From positions 1 through 40,474 of the forward strand of contig JAAYPX010000084.1 of NCBI GenBank assembly GCA_012519565.1: DNA of 40,474 bases, written 5' to 3'. Shown here one piece after another: positions 18,849 to 29,891 of the stretch. Under the pieces are notes generated by a model that searched no databases, had not been told where the DNA came from, and was given only the letters and a program-made list of their open reading frames with translations. Each line of letters opens with the position of its first letter. Within the stretch, counting starts at the first letter, position 1. The translations under genes and the position numbers were made by a program. The DNA comes from Clostridiales bacterium. GTDB taxonomy: Bacteria > Bacillota > Clostridia > Lachnospirales > Lachnospiraceae.

Positions 18849-19409
18849 ATGAGAGTAATAGCAGGAAAAGCAAGAAGATTGCAATTGAAAACACCACAGG
18901 GATTAGATACTAGGCCTACAGCTGATAGAACTAAAGAGACCCTGTTTAATATCTTAAACCCTTATCTGGCAGATTCTGATTTTTTAGATCTTTTTGCTGG
19001 AAGTGGTGCAATTGGTATTGAAGCATTATCTAGGGGTGCTAAATATGCTGCTTTTGTTGACAAAGACAAAGCTGCCTTGGATTGCATAAAAATGAATTTG
19101 AAAACAACTAGATTAGAGAGTGATGCAGAAATTTTTCCTATGGATGCATTACATGCTATTAGGGCACTGGAACTTAAAGGCAAGGTCTTTGATTTCATTT
19201 TTATGGACCCCCCTTATAATCACATGCTAGAGCGAGATATACTAATGATGCTACATAACTCTAATATCGTCTACTGTGATACAATAATAATAGTAGAGGC
19301 TTCTTTGGATACTGGTTTTGATTATTTGGAAGATACAAGATTTCAAATATATAAAAGAAAGCAATATAAAACTAACCAACATGTATTTATCATGGTAAAA
19401 GAAGATTAA
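18849..19409 (+). CDS. rsmD: 16S rRNA (guanine966-N2)-methyltransferase
   Basis: MRVIAGKARRLQLKTP...TRPTADRTKETLFNIL; LDLFAGSGAIGIEALSRGA; FIFMDPPY. Confidence 0.96.
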   Translation: MRVIAGKARRLQLKTPQGLDTRPTADRTKETLFNILNPYLADSDFLDLFAGSGAIGIEALSRGAKYAAFVDKDKAALDCIKMNLKTTRLESDAEIFPMDALHAIRALELKGKVFDFIFMDPPYNHMLERDILMMLHNSNIVYCDTIIIVEASLDTGFDYLEDTRFQIYKRKQYKTNQHVFIMVKED

Positions 19410-19460
19410 TTATTTAATTTTAATTAGGTTTTGTTAATTAAGCCTAGGGGAGGGTGCATA

Positions 19461-19964
19461 ATGAAAATAGGTATTTATCCCGGCAGCTTTGACCCTGTGA
19501 CCCTTGGACATTTGGATATTATTATACGTGCCTCCCGTTTGGTAGACAAGTTAATAATCGGTGTTTTACAAAATAGGTCGAAGAAACCGGTGTTCTCAAC
19601 AGAAGAAAGAGTAGAATTAATAGAACGGGTTATTGCTTCAACTCCAGAGTTAGGTGATAACATTGAGGTAATCTCCTTTGATGGTTTATTGGTGGATTTT
19701 GCCAAGAAGATTGGTGCAACGATAATAGTTAGGGGCCTTCGAGCTATTACAGATTTTGAATATGAACTCCAAATTGCCCAGACTAATCATAAGTTATATC
19801 CCAAGGTAGATACTGTATTCTTTACAACCAGTGTTGAATACTCCTATCTTAGTTCAAGCACAGTGAGAGAAGTAGCAGGTTTTGGAGGAGATATTAGTCA
19901 ATTTATACCAGAATCAATAGTGCATTCGGTATATGATAAATTTAGATCGATAAGGAGTGATTGA
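19461..19964 (+). CDS. coaD: pantetheine-phosphate adenylyltransferase
   Basis: [53 protein letters not shown] 19461 after ggaggg preferred over the track start. Confidence 0.97.
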   Translation: MKIGIYPGSFDPVTLGHLDIIIRASRLVDKLIIGVLQNRSKKPVFSTEERVELIERVIASTPELGDNIEVISFDGLLVDFAKKIGATIIVRGLRAITDFEYELQIAQTNHKLYPKVDTVFFTTSVEYSYLSSSTVREVAGFGGDISQFIPESIVHSVYDKFRSIRSD

Positions 19965-19965
19965 A

Positions 19966-20607
19966 ATGGGAGCAAGCAGGATTGAGCAAATAATTGAAGA
20001 TATATATGAGTTTATAGAAAGCTGTAGAATGCAGCCACTATCAAGCACTAAAGTTATCGTACCCAAGGATGAATTGTATGATCTTTTAGATGAGCTAAGG
20101 TTGCGTACCCCTGATGAGATAAAAAGATATCAAAAGATTATAGCCAATAGAGATGCTATAATTGCAGATGCTGAAGAAAAAGCTGAAGCTATATTGGCCC
20201 AAGCAAGAGAAAAATCTAAAGATATCCTTAATGATCATGAGATTATGCAACAAGCTTATTATGAAGCCAATGAGATAATAAGCAGGGCTTCTAATGAGGC
20301 TACCAACATCTTAGAATCTTCTAAAGCAGAAGCTGAACAAATAAGAGCCAGCGCTTTAGCCTATACAAATGATTTACTCACTCAGGTGGAAAGCATCTTA
20401 GCTGGAGCCTATCAGACCTCAGTAGAAAGGTATGATAGTTTTATCGGTTCTCTTAAAAATAATCTAGATATCATAAATAGTAATCGTTCAGAGTTATACG
20501 AGCAGCTTTATCCTCAAAACAATGTACAATCCGCAGCGAATGTAAATCACTCAGATGAAGACCAGTATGATTTCGAAGAAGATAGGTTTTTAGAGGATAT
20601 TGATTAA
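19966..20607 (+). CDS. coiled-coil protein of unknown function (often annotated as ATPase subunit/DivIVA-like)
   Basis: Ala/Glu-rich heptads IADAEEKAEAILAQAREKSKDIL...ASNEATNILESSKAEAEQIRASA, located immediately after coaD. Confidence 0.7.
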   Translation: MGASRIEQIIEDIYEFIESCRMQPLSSTKVIVPKDELYDLLDELRLRTPDEIKRYQKIIANRDAIIADAEEKAEAILAQAREKSKDILNDHEIMQQAYYEANEIISRASNEATNILESSKAEAEQIRASALAYTNDLLTQVESILAGAYQTSVERYDSFIGSLKNNLDIINSNRSELYEQLYPQNNVQSAANVNHSDEDQYDFEEDRFLEDID

Positions 20608-20614
20608 TAAAAAC

Positions 20615-21649
20615 CTACAAAAATAATGTTACATATAATATAGATAAAATCAATGTAATTATGGCATTTATAATTTTTACAATAAAATAATTATTAATAG
20701 ATAGTCTTGTATCGCCCATTACACTTTTGGTTTGAGCCATTCCCGAAAGACCACCAAAGGAGGTAAGAACTGATATCAAGACTATTTTCACTTTTATATC
20801 AATATCTGAATTACATATTTGATTAATACCAGTAGTAATTTCAAGTAAGCCCATTAAAACTGGCTTTAGAATACCCATTAGTGGGTATAATTTATTAACA
20901 ATCTGGGCAAGGATAGAAAAAAGTATAATATAGCCACCTATTTTAGTAATTACTTCAAAGCCATTCATTATGGAATTATCTAAGATGTCAAAGTCAAAGC
21001 GTATTGATAAATCCCTACTATTTAATGGAGTTGACAGGGATTGGGCATTTATTTTTTTATTAAATTTATTTATATATAGCCTCCTTGTTTTGCGATAAAG
21101 GATGGCTGCAATTATTGCACTACTGTACAATATCACCAGTAAGGGATATCTGAGGTGTGGCATCTTTAACTGGGATATCCCGATATAGCTAATAATAAAC
21201 ATTGGGCTGGCATTGTTACACAAGGTTAGAAGGAATTGCCCTTCCTCTAAGGTGATTTTATCATCCTTTAGTAAATCAGAAGTGGATTTGGCCCCCATTG
21301 GTATTCCAGATAAGAAGCCTATTAAAATGGGGTAGCATCCATTAGTGGTTACGTCAAATAATTTATGAAAAACTGGATAAAACAGCCGACTTATCTGCCT
21401 GGTTATATTTAAACGTATCATAAGATTAGACAGAATAATAAAGGGCAGTAAAGTCGGTAGTATAGTATGAAACCAAAGTAAAAGTCCATTGCTAGCCCCT
21501 TGAAATGAGGCCTGGGGATATAGTAATATTAATAATAAAAACAATAGGATACTTCCTTTTATGATTTTACCTTTACATTTTAGATATAAACTCACAGCAA
21601 ATTCTCCTAAAGTTAAGGCTCGTTTATTATAATTTATTGAGGATAGCAT
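20615..21649 (-). CDS. ylbJ: sporulation integral membrane protein YlbJ (nucleoside-recognition/gate domain)
   Basis: LWFHTILPTLLPFIILSNLMI, CYPILIGFLSGIPMGAKSTSDL, LLTLCNNASPMFIISYIG; neighbours coaD. Confidence 0.9.
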   Translation of the reverse strand: MLSSINYNKRALTLGEFAVSLYLKCKGKIIKGSILLFLLLILLYPQASFQGASNGLLLWFHTILPTLLPFIILSNLMIRLNITRQISRLFYPVFHKLFDVTTNGCYPILIGFLSGIPMGAKSTSDLLKDDKITLEEGQFLLTLCNNASPMFIISYIGISQLKMPHLRYPLLVILYSSAIIAAILYRKTRRLYINKFNKKINAQSLSTPLNSRDLSIRFDFDILDNSIMNGFEVITKIGGYIILFSILAQIVNKLYPLMGILKPVLMGLLEITTGINQICNSDIDIKVKIVLISVLTSFGGLSGMAQTKSVMGDTRLSINNYFIVKIINAIITLILSILYVTLFL

Positions 21650-21745
21650 AGGATTATTCTATATCTTTTTATTATTTAATTAAAAGTGATAAATTTTAAT
21701 AATAGTGCTATAAGCAATTACAAAAAAAGAAATGGGGTTGATGAT

Positions 21746-23551
21746 ATGTCAGGTAAAAAAAACTTACCAAAAAGAAGCGAAGTGGATACCAAGTATACTT
21801 GGGCCATAGAGGATCTATACCAATCCGATGATAATTGGTCAATAGAGTATGAGAAGCTAAAAAATATGCTAACCAGTGTTAAGGAGTATCAAGGAAGGTT
21901 ATCTGAATCCAGTGATAAATTATTAGGTTTTCTTAAACTATCGGATGATATTAGCAAAGTCCTAGAGAGAGTTTATGTATATGCCAATCAGAGGTACCAT
22001 GAAGATACATCCAATTCCAAGTATCAAGACCTTAGTAATAAGTCCAATGCACTGGCTGTTCAGGTTAATGCAGCCTTATCTTTTGCCACACCTGAAATTT
22101 TATCTATACCAGAAGAAGTTGTTAATAAATTCCTTCAGGAGAAGGAGGAACTTGGAATATATGAATTTTATTTAAGGGATATCCTACGTAAAAAAGCCCA
22201 TATTCTATCGGCGGATATGGAAGCGCTTTTAGCGGATGCTGGGGAGATGGCAGATGGACCTAGTAATATATTTTCAATGTTTAACAATGCAGATATCAAA
22301 TTTCCGGAGATTGAAGATGAGAATGGGGAAATGGTTAGAATTACCCATGGAAGATATGTATCCTTCTTAGAAAGTGCAGATCGCAGAGTAAGAAAAGATG
22401 CTTTTAAGGCTTTATATTCTACTTATGAGGCATTTAAGAATACCCTGGCAGCTTCATTTAGTGCCAATATTAAGCAGGAAGTATTCTATGCTAAAGCAAG
22501 AAAATATCCTTCAACCTTAGCAAAGGCTTTAGATGGAGGCAATATTCCTGTGGAGGTATATACTAATCTAATTGAAGCAGTCCATGAGAATATGGAACTT
22601 ATGCATAGATATGTATCTCTTCGCAAAAAGCTATTGGGGTTAGATGAGCTTCATATGTATGATTTATACACCCCATTAATACCAAATATGAATAAGGATA
22701 TACCCTTTGAAGAAGCTAAGGAAATAGTAGCCGAAGGCTTAAAGCCCTTAGGTGATGAATACCAAAAAATCCTAAGAGAAGGTTATGATAATCGCTGGAT
22801 TGATGTTTATGAAAATGAGAATAAACGGAGCGGTGCATATTCATGGGGGGCCTACGGCACCCATCCATATGTTTTGCTAAACTATAATAATAACTTAAAT
22901 AATGTATTCACATTAGCCCATGAGATGGGTCATGCAATCCATAGTTATTATTCAGATAAAACTCAACCATATATATATGCAGGTTATAAGATCTTCGTTG
23001 CAGAAGTGGCATCAACATGTAATGAAGCATTACTTATAGATCATATGCTTAAGAAGACAACCGATAAGAGTGAAAAGGCCTATTTGATTAACCATTTTCT
23101 TGAGAAGTTTAGGGGGACCTTATATCGTCAAACCATGTTTGCTGAGTTTGAGATGATAACCCATAGGATGGTTGAAAATGGTGAGAGTCTTACTGCAGAA
23201 AATTTATGTAAGATCTATCATGATTTAAATGTAGCTTATTTTGGTAATGATATTGTAGTTGATCCTGAGATTGATATGGAGTGGGCTAGAATACCTCATT
23301 TCTATAACGCTTTTTATGTATACCAATATGCTACGGGATATTCTGCAGCTATTGCCTTATCAAAACGTATTTTAAACGAAGGTAAGCCAGCTGTTGATGA
23401 CTATATTAACTTCTTAAGTAGTGGTAGTTCTAATCATCCAATTGAATTACTGAAGGCTGCTGGTGTTGATATGAGCACTAAGGAGCCAGTAAATCAAGCC
23501 TTAAATCTCTTTAGAGAATTACTGGATCAGATGGAGGAGCTTATAGGATAA
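21746..23551 (+). CDS. pepF: oligoendopeptidase F (M3 family)
   Basis: Zinc motif TLAHEMGHAIHSYYSD; start MSGKKNLPKRSEVDTKYTWAIEDLY at 21746. Confidence 0.96.
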   Translation: MSGKKNLPKRSEVDTKYTWAIEDLYQSDDNWSIEYEKLKNMLTSVKEYQGRLSESSDKLLGFLKLSDDISKVLERVYVYANQRYHEDTSNSKYQDLSNKSNALAVQVNAALSFATPEILSIPEEVVNKFLQEKEELGIYEFYLRDILRKKAHILSADMEALLADAGEMADGPSNIFSMFNNADIKFPEIEDENGEMVRITHGRYVSFLESADRRVRKDAFKALYSTYEAFKNTLAASFSANIKQEVFYAKARKYPSTLAKALDGGNIPVEVYTNLIEAVHENMELMHRYVSLRKKLLGLDELHMYDLYTPLIPNMNKDIPFEEAKEIVAEGLKPLGDEYQKILREGYDNRWIDVYENENKRSGAYSWGAYGTHPYVLLNYNNNLNNVFTLAHEMGHAIHSYYSDKTQPYIYAGYKIFVAEVASTCNEALLIDHMLKKTTDKSEKAYLINHFLEKFRGTLYRQTMFAEFEMITHRMVENGESLTAENLCKIYHDLNVAYFGNDIVVDPEIDMEWARIPHFYNAFYVYQYATGYSAAIALSKRILNEGKPAVDDYINFLSSGSSNHPIELLKAAGVDMSTKEPVNQALNLFRELLDQMEELIG

Positions 23552-23566
23552 TTATTGAAGCTTTGG

Positions 23567-23646
23567 CATGCTCCCTCCTAAGTGACAAGTTTTTGCTATA
23601 CTTGTCTACCTAGTAGGGAGCATATCAGTTAGCATATCTGTATACC
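23567..23646. repeat. palindromic intergenic element, copy 2 (inverted relative to copy 1)
   Basis: atgctccctcctaagtgacaagt...acttgtctacctagtagggagcatatca; its reverse complement closely matches the 2419-2481 core. Confidence 0.8.
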
Positions 23647-23672
23647 CGCTTAATTTGCTAATATGAATAGTA

Positions 23673-24950
23673 TTAGATAATTACTATCTCATGTTGATAT
23701 TCATTGGGGATAGGGGTTTTAAATTTATGATATACAGCTTGGTTATAGATATGGGCAGCGAAAATGTCTTCCTGTAGCATGGTAATAGAATTATCGTCCA
23801 GTTGTTTTATAGCTTTTGATACCTTTCTTATGACAGGTATATTTCCCTGCTTATCTATCTCCCTAATTATATGGGAGGAAGTTTTACGCAGGCCTAAGAC
23901 CCTAGCATAGGGAACATAACCATTAGCCAGATTATTTTGAAATATATCTTTGGTTATATTAAGAAGTACATGGATTAGGGCCCTATTAATACGGGTTAAG
24001 GTTAGGTTTTTAGTTTTAATATTCTGAATAAGGTTTAAATAAGAGGACTTATAATCTAAGATATTCATAATTCTGTCTGCCATATCTCTGCTTATATCAA
24101 GGTATCTAGTAAGACTTTCATTACTCTCTGATAATAATTTATATATAAGGATTTGATTAAAGTCCTCCTCATTGATTGGGTAGGATACCTTATAGTTTAA
24201 TCTTAGGAATTGGTAGACATCTTCTGGTATACTCTCCTTAGCCTTAATCAGATCATCAGCATTTAAGCTGGTCTCTATTAGATCCCGTAAAGCAGTTGCC
24301 GAAGTTATTGGTGATAGTTGGCTATTTTTTTCTTCATATCTATCATGGTAGTGAGCTGATTTTCTTTGGATAGTTACGGGGATAATATCTGAGGATATAC
24401 GATTTATAGCTTTAATATATTCAATCCCCAGAATATTATTAGGCTCACTTAGTAATTGGTTGATAGCATCCCTATCATAGGTATTATTATGTGAATTAAG
24501 ATACCCTTCCATGGCCTTTGCTCTGGCTGCAGGGTATGTTAGCCCTTCTTTTATATAAGAAATTAATAATTCTTTATAGCAATCCGCTTCTTCTGCAATA
24601 AGATTAGCAGCTACTTTAAGTAATTCTATATCACCCCATTCACTTCCAAAACAAAGGTAATCTACAACTCCCAGCTTATTAAGTAGGGAAACTGCCCCCA
24701 GGGCAAAATATTCAGCACTGGCAGTGGCAAAGCAGGTGGGCAGTTCTAGTACTAAGTCAACACCATTATTAAGGGCCATCCTGGTTCTGTTATATTTATC
24801 AATAATTGCAGGAGCCCCCCTTTGAACAAAGTTGCCACTCATTACAGCTATACAATAATCTGCTCCAGTTATCCTCTTGGCTTCCTCTATATGATACTTA
24901 TGACCATTATGAAATGGATTATATTCAGTGATTATACCTACTATTTTCAT
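23673..24950 (-). CDS. tmcAL: tRNA(Met) cytidine acetate ligase (YlbM family)
   Basis: MKIVGIITEYNPFHNGHKYHIEEAK and VMSGNFVQRGAPAIIDKYNR. Confidence 0.93.
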   Translation of the reverse strand: MKIVGIITEYNPFHNGHKYHIEEAKRITGADYCIAVMSGNFVQRGAPAIIDKYNRTRMALNNGVDLVLELPTCFATASAEYFALGAVSLLNKLGVVDYLCFGSEWGDIELLKVAANLIAEEADCYKELLISYIKEGLTYPAARAKAMEGYLNSHNNTYDRDAINQLLSEPNNILGIEYIKAINRISSDIIPVTIQRKSAHYHDRYEEKNSQLSPITSATALRDLIETSLNADDLIKAKESIPEDVYQFLRLNYKVSYPINEEDFNQILIYKLLSESNESLTRYLDISRDMADRIMNILDYKSSYLNLIQNIKTKNLTLTRINRALIHVLLNITKDIFQNNLANGYVPYARVLGLRKTSSHIIREIDKQGNIPVIRKVSKAIKQLDDNSITMLQEDIFAAHIYNQAVYHKFKTPIPNEYQHEIVII

Positions 24951-25197
24951 TTATTACCTGTGCCTTTCTTAATAAAACTTTAAAAATGCTCTATAAAAGT
25001 CCCTATTTTTATAAGAAAAAATGCTCAAAAATATAGTATATATTCTTATTCAGTAAAAAATCTAATGTATAATACCGATTATTATAATAGGGATAAATTC
25101 TAAGATTTAGTGGAATCATACCATTAGTTAATCAGGTGGTCAACAAATTAATTCAAGGTTTATGTTTATTAAATACTAATACTTATCTATTAGCCAC

Positions 25198-25226
25198 TTG
25201 TTTCTATAAAAAAAATGATTTATAAT
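25198..25226 (+). promoter_or_regulatory. sigma-A type promoter upstream of pta
   Basis: TTGTTT (25198-25203), 17-nt spacer, TATAAT (25221-25226). Confidence 0.55.
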
Positions 25227-25245
25227 AGAAGTTATGGGTTTATAA

Positions 25246-26289
<1,044 letters not shown>

Positions 26290-26371
26290 TGTAAATTAAT
26301 AGCTTAATTAATATAAATATTAATTGTATAAAAGAATTTATTTTGTTAAAAGAGGAAAGAGGTATATAAAC

Positions 26372-27568
26372 ATGAAGATTTTAGTTATTAATTGTGGTAG
26401 TTCATCATTAAAATATCAATTAATAGATTTTAATACAAAAACTGCTTTAGCCAAAGGTATATGTGAAAGAATTGGACAAGAAATGGGAGATATAAAACAT
26501 ACCCCTGGCGATGGAGAGAAGGTAGTTAAAGAAGTTGCAATGAAAGACCATGAAGTTGCTATGCAAATGGTTATCGAAGCATTAACCGATAAAGAATATG
26601 GTGTAATCAAATCTCTGGATGAAATTGATGCTGTAGGACATAGAGTTGTTCACGGCGGAGAGAAATTTGCCAACTCAACAATAATCTCTGATGAAGTGAT
26701 TGCTGCAATCGAAGAGTGTAATGAGCTTGCACCTTTACACAATCCAGCAAACCTTATCGGTATCCGTGCCTGTCAAAAGCTTATGGGAGGTGTTCCTATG
26801 GTGGGTGTATTTGATACAGCTTTCCATCAGACTATGCCACCTAAGGCTTACCTCTATGGTATACCTACTGAATACTATGATAAGTATGGTATTAGAAAAT
26901 ACGGTTTCCATGGTACAAGCCATGATTATGTATCCAAGAGAACTGCCGAATACCTAGGCCTTCCTTTAGAAAACTCTAAAATTATAGTATGTCATCTTGG
27001 TAATGGAGCTAGTATATCAGCTGTATTAAACGGTAAATCTATCGACACCAGTATGGGCTTCACACCATTGTCAGGTCTTGTTATGGGAACTAGAAGTGGT
27101 GATATTGATCCTTCCATTATCGAGTTTATTGCTAAGAAAGAGAATAAGTCTCTTGATGAAGTAATGAATTTGTTAAATAAAGAATCTGGTGTATGGGGTA
27201 TGTCTAAAGTATCCAGTGACTTTAGAGATATTAATGATGCTATGGATGAAGGAAATGAGCAAGCTCAAATTGCCTTTGATGTATTTGTATATCGTGTAGT
27301 AAAATATATCGGAGGTTATGTTGCAGCTATGAATGGTGTTGATGCTATAGCATTTACAGCCGGTGTTGGTGAAAATGACTGGAGAGTAAGAGAAGATGTA
27401 TGTTCCTATCTTGGCTATCTAGGTATAACATTTGAAAAAGAAAAGAATATGGTTAAGGGCAAGGAAACCATCCTTTCCACTCCTGATTCCAAGGTTAAGG
27501 TTTGTATCATTCCTACCAATGAGGAACTTGCTATTGCAAGGGAAACTGTAGCTTTAATTAAAAAATAA
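26372..27568 (+). CDS. ackA: acetate kinase
   Basis: [63 protein letters not shown] 26372 preferred over the track start. Confidence 0.98.
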   Translation: MKILVINCGSSSLKYQLIDFNTKTALAKGICERIGQEMGDIKHTPGDGEKVVKEVAMKDHEVAMQMVIEALTDKEYGVIKSLDEIDAVGHRVVHGGEKFANSTIISDEVIAAIEECNELAPLHNPANLIGIRACQKLMGGVPMVGVFDTAFHQTMPPKAYLYGIPTEYYDKYGIRKYGFHGTSHDYVSKRTAEYLGLPLENSKIIVCHLGNGASISAVLNGKSIDTSMGFTPLSGLVMGTRSGDIDPSIIEFIAKKENKSLDEVMNLLNKESGVWGMSKVSSDFRDINDAMDEGNEQAQIAFDVFVYRVVKYIGGYVAAMNGVDAIAFTAGVGENDWRVREDVCSYLGYLGITFEKEKNMVKGKETILSTPDSKVKVCIIPTNEELAIARETVALIKK

Positions 27569-27598
27569 TTAGCGGTAAACATATAATTATTTTTTCAT
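27561..27598 (+). terminator. AT-rich intrinsic terminator overlapping the ackA stop codon
   Basis: Perfect 11-bp stem aaaaataatta / taattattttt with a 12-nt loop. Confidence 0.6.
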
Positions 27599-27626
27599 TG
27601 ACAAATAATAACGCAATCGTTATAAT
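27598..27626 (+). promoter_or_regulatory. sigma-A type promoter for yceD-rpmF
   Basis: TTGACA (27598-27603), 17-nt spacer, TATAAT (27621-27626); both hexamers are consensus. Confidence 0.85.
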
Positions 27627-27662
27627 ACTATAAGTGCGTAAGGAAATTCGGAGAGACATATT

Positions 27663-28190
27663 ATGCTTATATCATTGTCAGAAATCATGACTACAAAGGA
27701 TAAAATTAAAAATTATAAGGTTCCCATTGAGATAGATAAATTTAACTACCAAGGGGTATCTTATGATATTTCTAAAAAGGATCCAGTTGAAATTATCGCC
27801 ACTAATTTAGGTGATAAGAAAGTGTTGATTGAAGGCAGTACAAGCATTTCGCTGGGCCTCTTCTGTGGCAGATGCTTAAAAGAAATTGACTATCCTTTAG
27901 AGATTGAATTTTCTAAAGAGGTTGATTTTAAGCTGAGTGAAGAAGAGCGAGTTCAGAATTTGGATGAGATGAACTATATTGCTGGATATAACCTGGATGT
28001 AGACATATTGATTAATGAAGAAATTTTAATTGGTTTTCCGATGAAATTACTGTGTCATGAGGATTGTAAGGGCATATGTAAAACTTGCGGTACAAATCTT
28101 AATAAAAGAACATGTGACTGTGATAATACAGAATATGATCCCAGAATGGCAAGAATCCGAGATATCTTTAATAACCTTAAGGAGGTGTGA
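27663..28190 (+). CDS. DUF177/YceD family protein
   Basis: Cysteine motif CHEDCKGICKTCGTNLNKRTCDC; immediately upstream of rpmF. Confidence 0.92.
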   Translation: MLISLSEIMTTKDKIKNYKVPIEIDKFNYQGVSYDISKKDPVEIIATNLGDKKVLIEGSTSISLGLFCGRCLKEIDYPLEIEFSKEVDFKLSEEERVQNLDEMNYIAGYNLDVDILINEEILIGFPMKLLCHEDCKGICKTCGTNLNKRTCDCDNTEYDPRMARIRDIFNNLKEV

Positions 28191-28192
28191 CA

Positions 28193-28372
28193 ATGTCTAT
28201 CTGTCCAAAGAACAAATCATCAAAAGCTAGAAGAGACAGCCGTAGAGCTAACTGGAAAATGTCTATTCCTAATTTAGCAAAGTGTAGCAAATGCGGTGAG
28301 CTTATGGTACCTCATAGAGTATGTAAGAGCTGCGGGTCTTACAATAAAAAGGAAATTATTCCTGCTGAGTAA
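28193..28372 (+). CDS. rpmF: 50S ribosomal protein L32
   Basis: CPKNKSSKARRDSRRANWK and zinc-ribbon CSKCGELMVPHRVCKSCGSY; ATG 28193 after aaggaggtg. Confidence 0.97.
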   Translation: MSICPKNKSSKARRDSRRANWKMSIPNLAKCSKCGELMVPHRVCKSCGSYNKKEIIPAE

Positions 28373-28389
28373 AGTCTTGTAGAGAAAGT

Positions 28390-28432
28390 AAAATCAAGGG
28401 TTTGAGTAAAATCGGACCCTTGATTTTTTGTT
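28390..28432 (+). terminator. intrinsic terminator after rpmF
   Basis: aaaatcaagggt / acccttgatttt stem followed by ttttgttt. Confidence 0.85.
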
Positions 28433-28541
28433 TCAATCCTAAATTAACCCATTTGAAATTGTTTTTTAAATGCCCTTATGGCATGTGAACTCTGTCCACA
28501 TTGTATGGTAGACTCTTTCTTTTATGAAGAGATTTAACATA

Positions 28542-29675
28542 TTACCTAGATTTTACCATATGATTAATAATATGGGATACATATGGGCTAAAGGCCTCTA
28601 TATGGCTTAATAAGTCTTCATTTACTTCGAAGTAGGTGACTTTATCCTGATAGCTTTGCTTGAATGCAGGTGTAATAATGGTATCGTATTGGGGTAAGAA
28701 GGTGCCTTGTTTTTTAGTATAACAGGTGGCAGCTTTAGCCTTTTCCTTATAGCCTTCATCAACAAAGGAGGCGACGCTTTTATGGATGGCCCTATCCTCC
28801 AGAGGCAAATAATAGTAGTCCTTATAATTGCTATAAAAATACTTAAACTCACCGGTAAAGGCTTTAACTTTTAGGCAGCCTAAATCAGCATCAACAGAAT
28901 AATTAAAAACCCAATTGCCAAAAGATAAGGGTTTTGGAACTGGTGAAAAGAGTTTAAAATCTATGATAAAGTACTCATTGTTAAGAGTGGCTCTAGTTAC
29001 CTCAATAGGCTGCTCAAACATATCAGAATAAGATAAGATAGAACTAATGGATGCAAGTCCTTTTAGGTCATCAGCATTATGAAGCAGCAATTGTTTTAAT
29101 AAGTGATCTGCTTCCTTAAGGTTTAGGGAAGGGGTATCTTGAAATCTAATTTTTCTTAGATTTTCAATGCTTTTTTTACCAAGATAGCTTTGATAAACTT
29201 CGATAAGTTGCCCGCCGCTAAAAGTATCCTCTCTCTTAATATCTAAAAAAGTCTCTATTGATTTTTGCTTGTAATTATCTAACTTGAATATTTTTTTATA
29301 AGGTAAGATTTTCTTATATATATCCAGATGCTCTATTTGGTCGAAAGAATAAGCTACTTTATACTGATTACATTTCCGTATTAGATATGGAATGTCGAAA
29401 CTATTTCCATTATAATTAACTAATATATCAAAATCTTTTATAAATTGAAAGAATTCACATAACAATAGTTCTTCTTCCTCTATGTCTTCAGAAAACCATT
29501 GAATTAAATGATAGGAGGAATCTTTATAATAAATACATCCAATTAAATATAGATAGGATGTATTTGCTGATAGGCCTGTGGTTTCTATATCAAAATATAC
29601 TATTTTCTCAAGATTGTATAATGCTTCAAATTGATAAGCCTTTGGTATATCAATGATATCATTGATTATTAACAT
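28542..29675 (-). CDS. RNase H-like/YprB-type 3'-5' exonuclease domain protein
   Basis: IVYFDIETTGLSANTSYLYLIG, NYNGNSFDIPYLIRKC, LLLHNADDLKGLASI. Confidence 0.87.
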   Translation of the reverse strand: MLIINDIIDIPKAYQFEALYNLEKIVYFDIETTGLSANTSYLYLIGCIYYKDSSYHLIQWFSEDIEEEELLLCEFFQFIKDFDILVNYNGNSFDIPYLIRKCNQYKVAYSFDQIEHLDIYKKILPYKKIFKLDNYKQKSIETFLDIKREDTFSGGQLIEVYQSYLGKKSIENLRKIRFQDTPSLNLKEADHLLKQLLLHNADDLKGLASISSILSYSDMFEQPIEVTRATLNNEYFIIDFKLFSPVPKPLSFGNWVFNYSVDADLGCLKVKAFTGEFKYFYSNYKDYYYLPLEDRAIHKSVASFVDEGYKEKAKAATCYTKKQGTFLPQYDTIITPAFKQSYQDKVTYFEVNEDLLSHIEAFSPYVSHIINHMVKSR

Positions 29676-29891
29676 GGTCTTATTCTCCTTCTAAGTTAAA
29701 ATACAGAGCTTGTTTATAAGTTTTTTAATCAATAATTTACAAACATTTTATCATATTTTAATCTAAAGACAAAGTATTTATAAAATCCTTAATGTTTTCC
29801 AGCAGCTAATATGATAGAATGATATAAATAGGGTTAAAGTATAAAAAATAGAAACAAAATTATAAGCTATTATGAAAGGCATGGTATAATT

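Noticed and set aside
20605-20617. Convergent genes (coiled-coil and ylbJ) separated by only 7 bp with no terminator
   Set aside because: Compact convergent ends are common in bacteria; potential antisense overlap is not specific enough to report.
21975-22175. Same-strand ORF inside pepF
   Set aside because: Out-of-frame overlap with a strongly supported M3 peptidase; no motif.
2394-23646. Interpreting the paired palindromic elements as ends of a large composite mobile element
   Set aside because: Each copy is itself palindromic, and the ~21 kb between them is mostly housekeeping genes with no transposase or integrase.
26700-26957. Same-strand 85-aa ORF inside ackA
   Set aside because: Out of frame within a highly conserved acetate kinase; no independent support.
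28433-28541. Small hairpins between rpmF and the YprB-like gene (atgcccttatggcat, ctctttcttttatgaagag)
   Set aside because: Short stems without a following T-tract in either orientation; indistinguishable from chance in AT-rich DNA.
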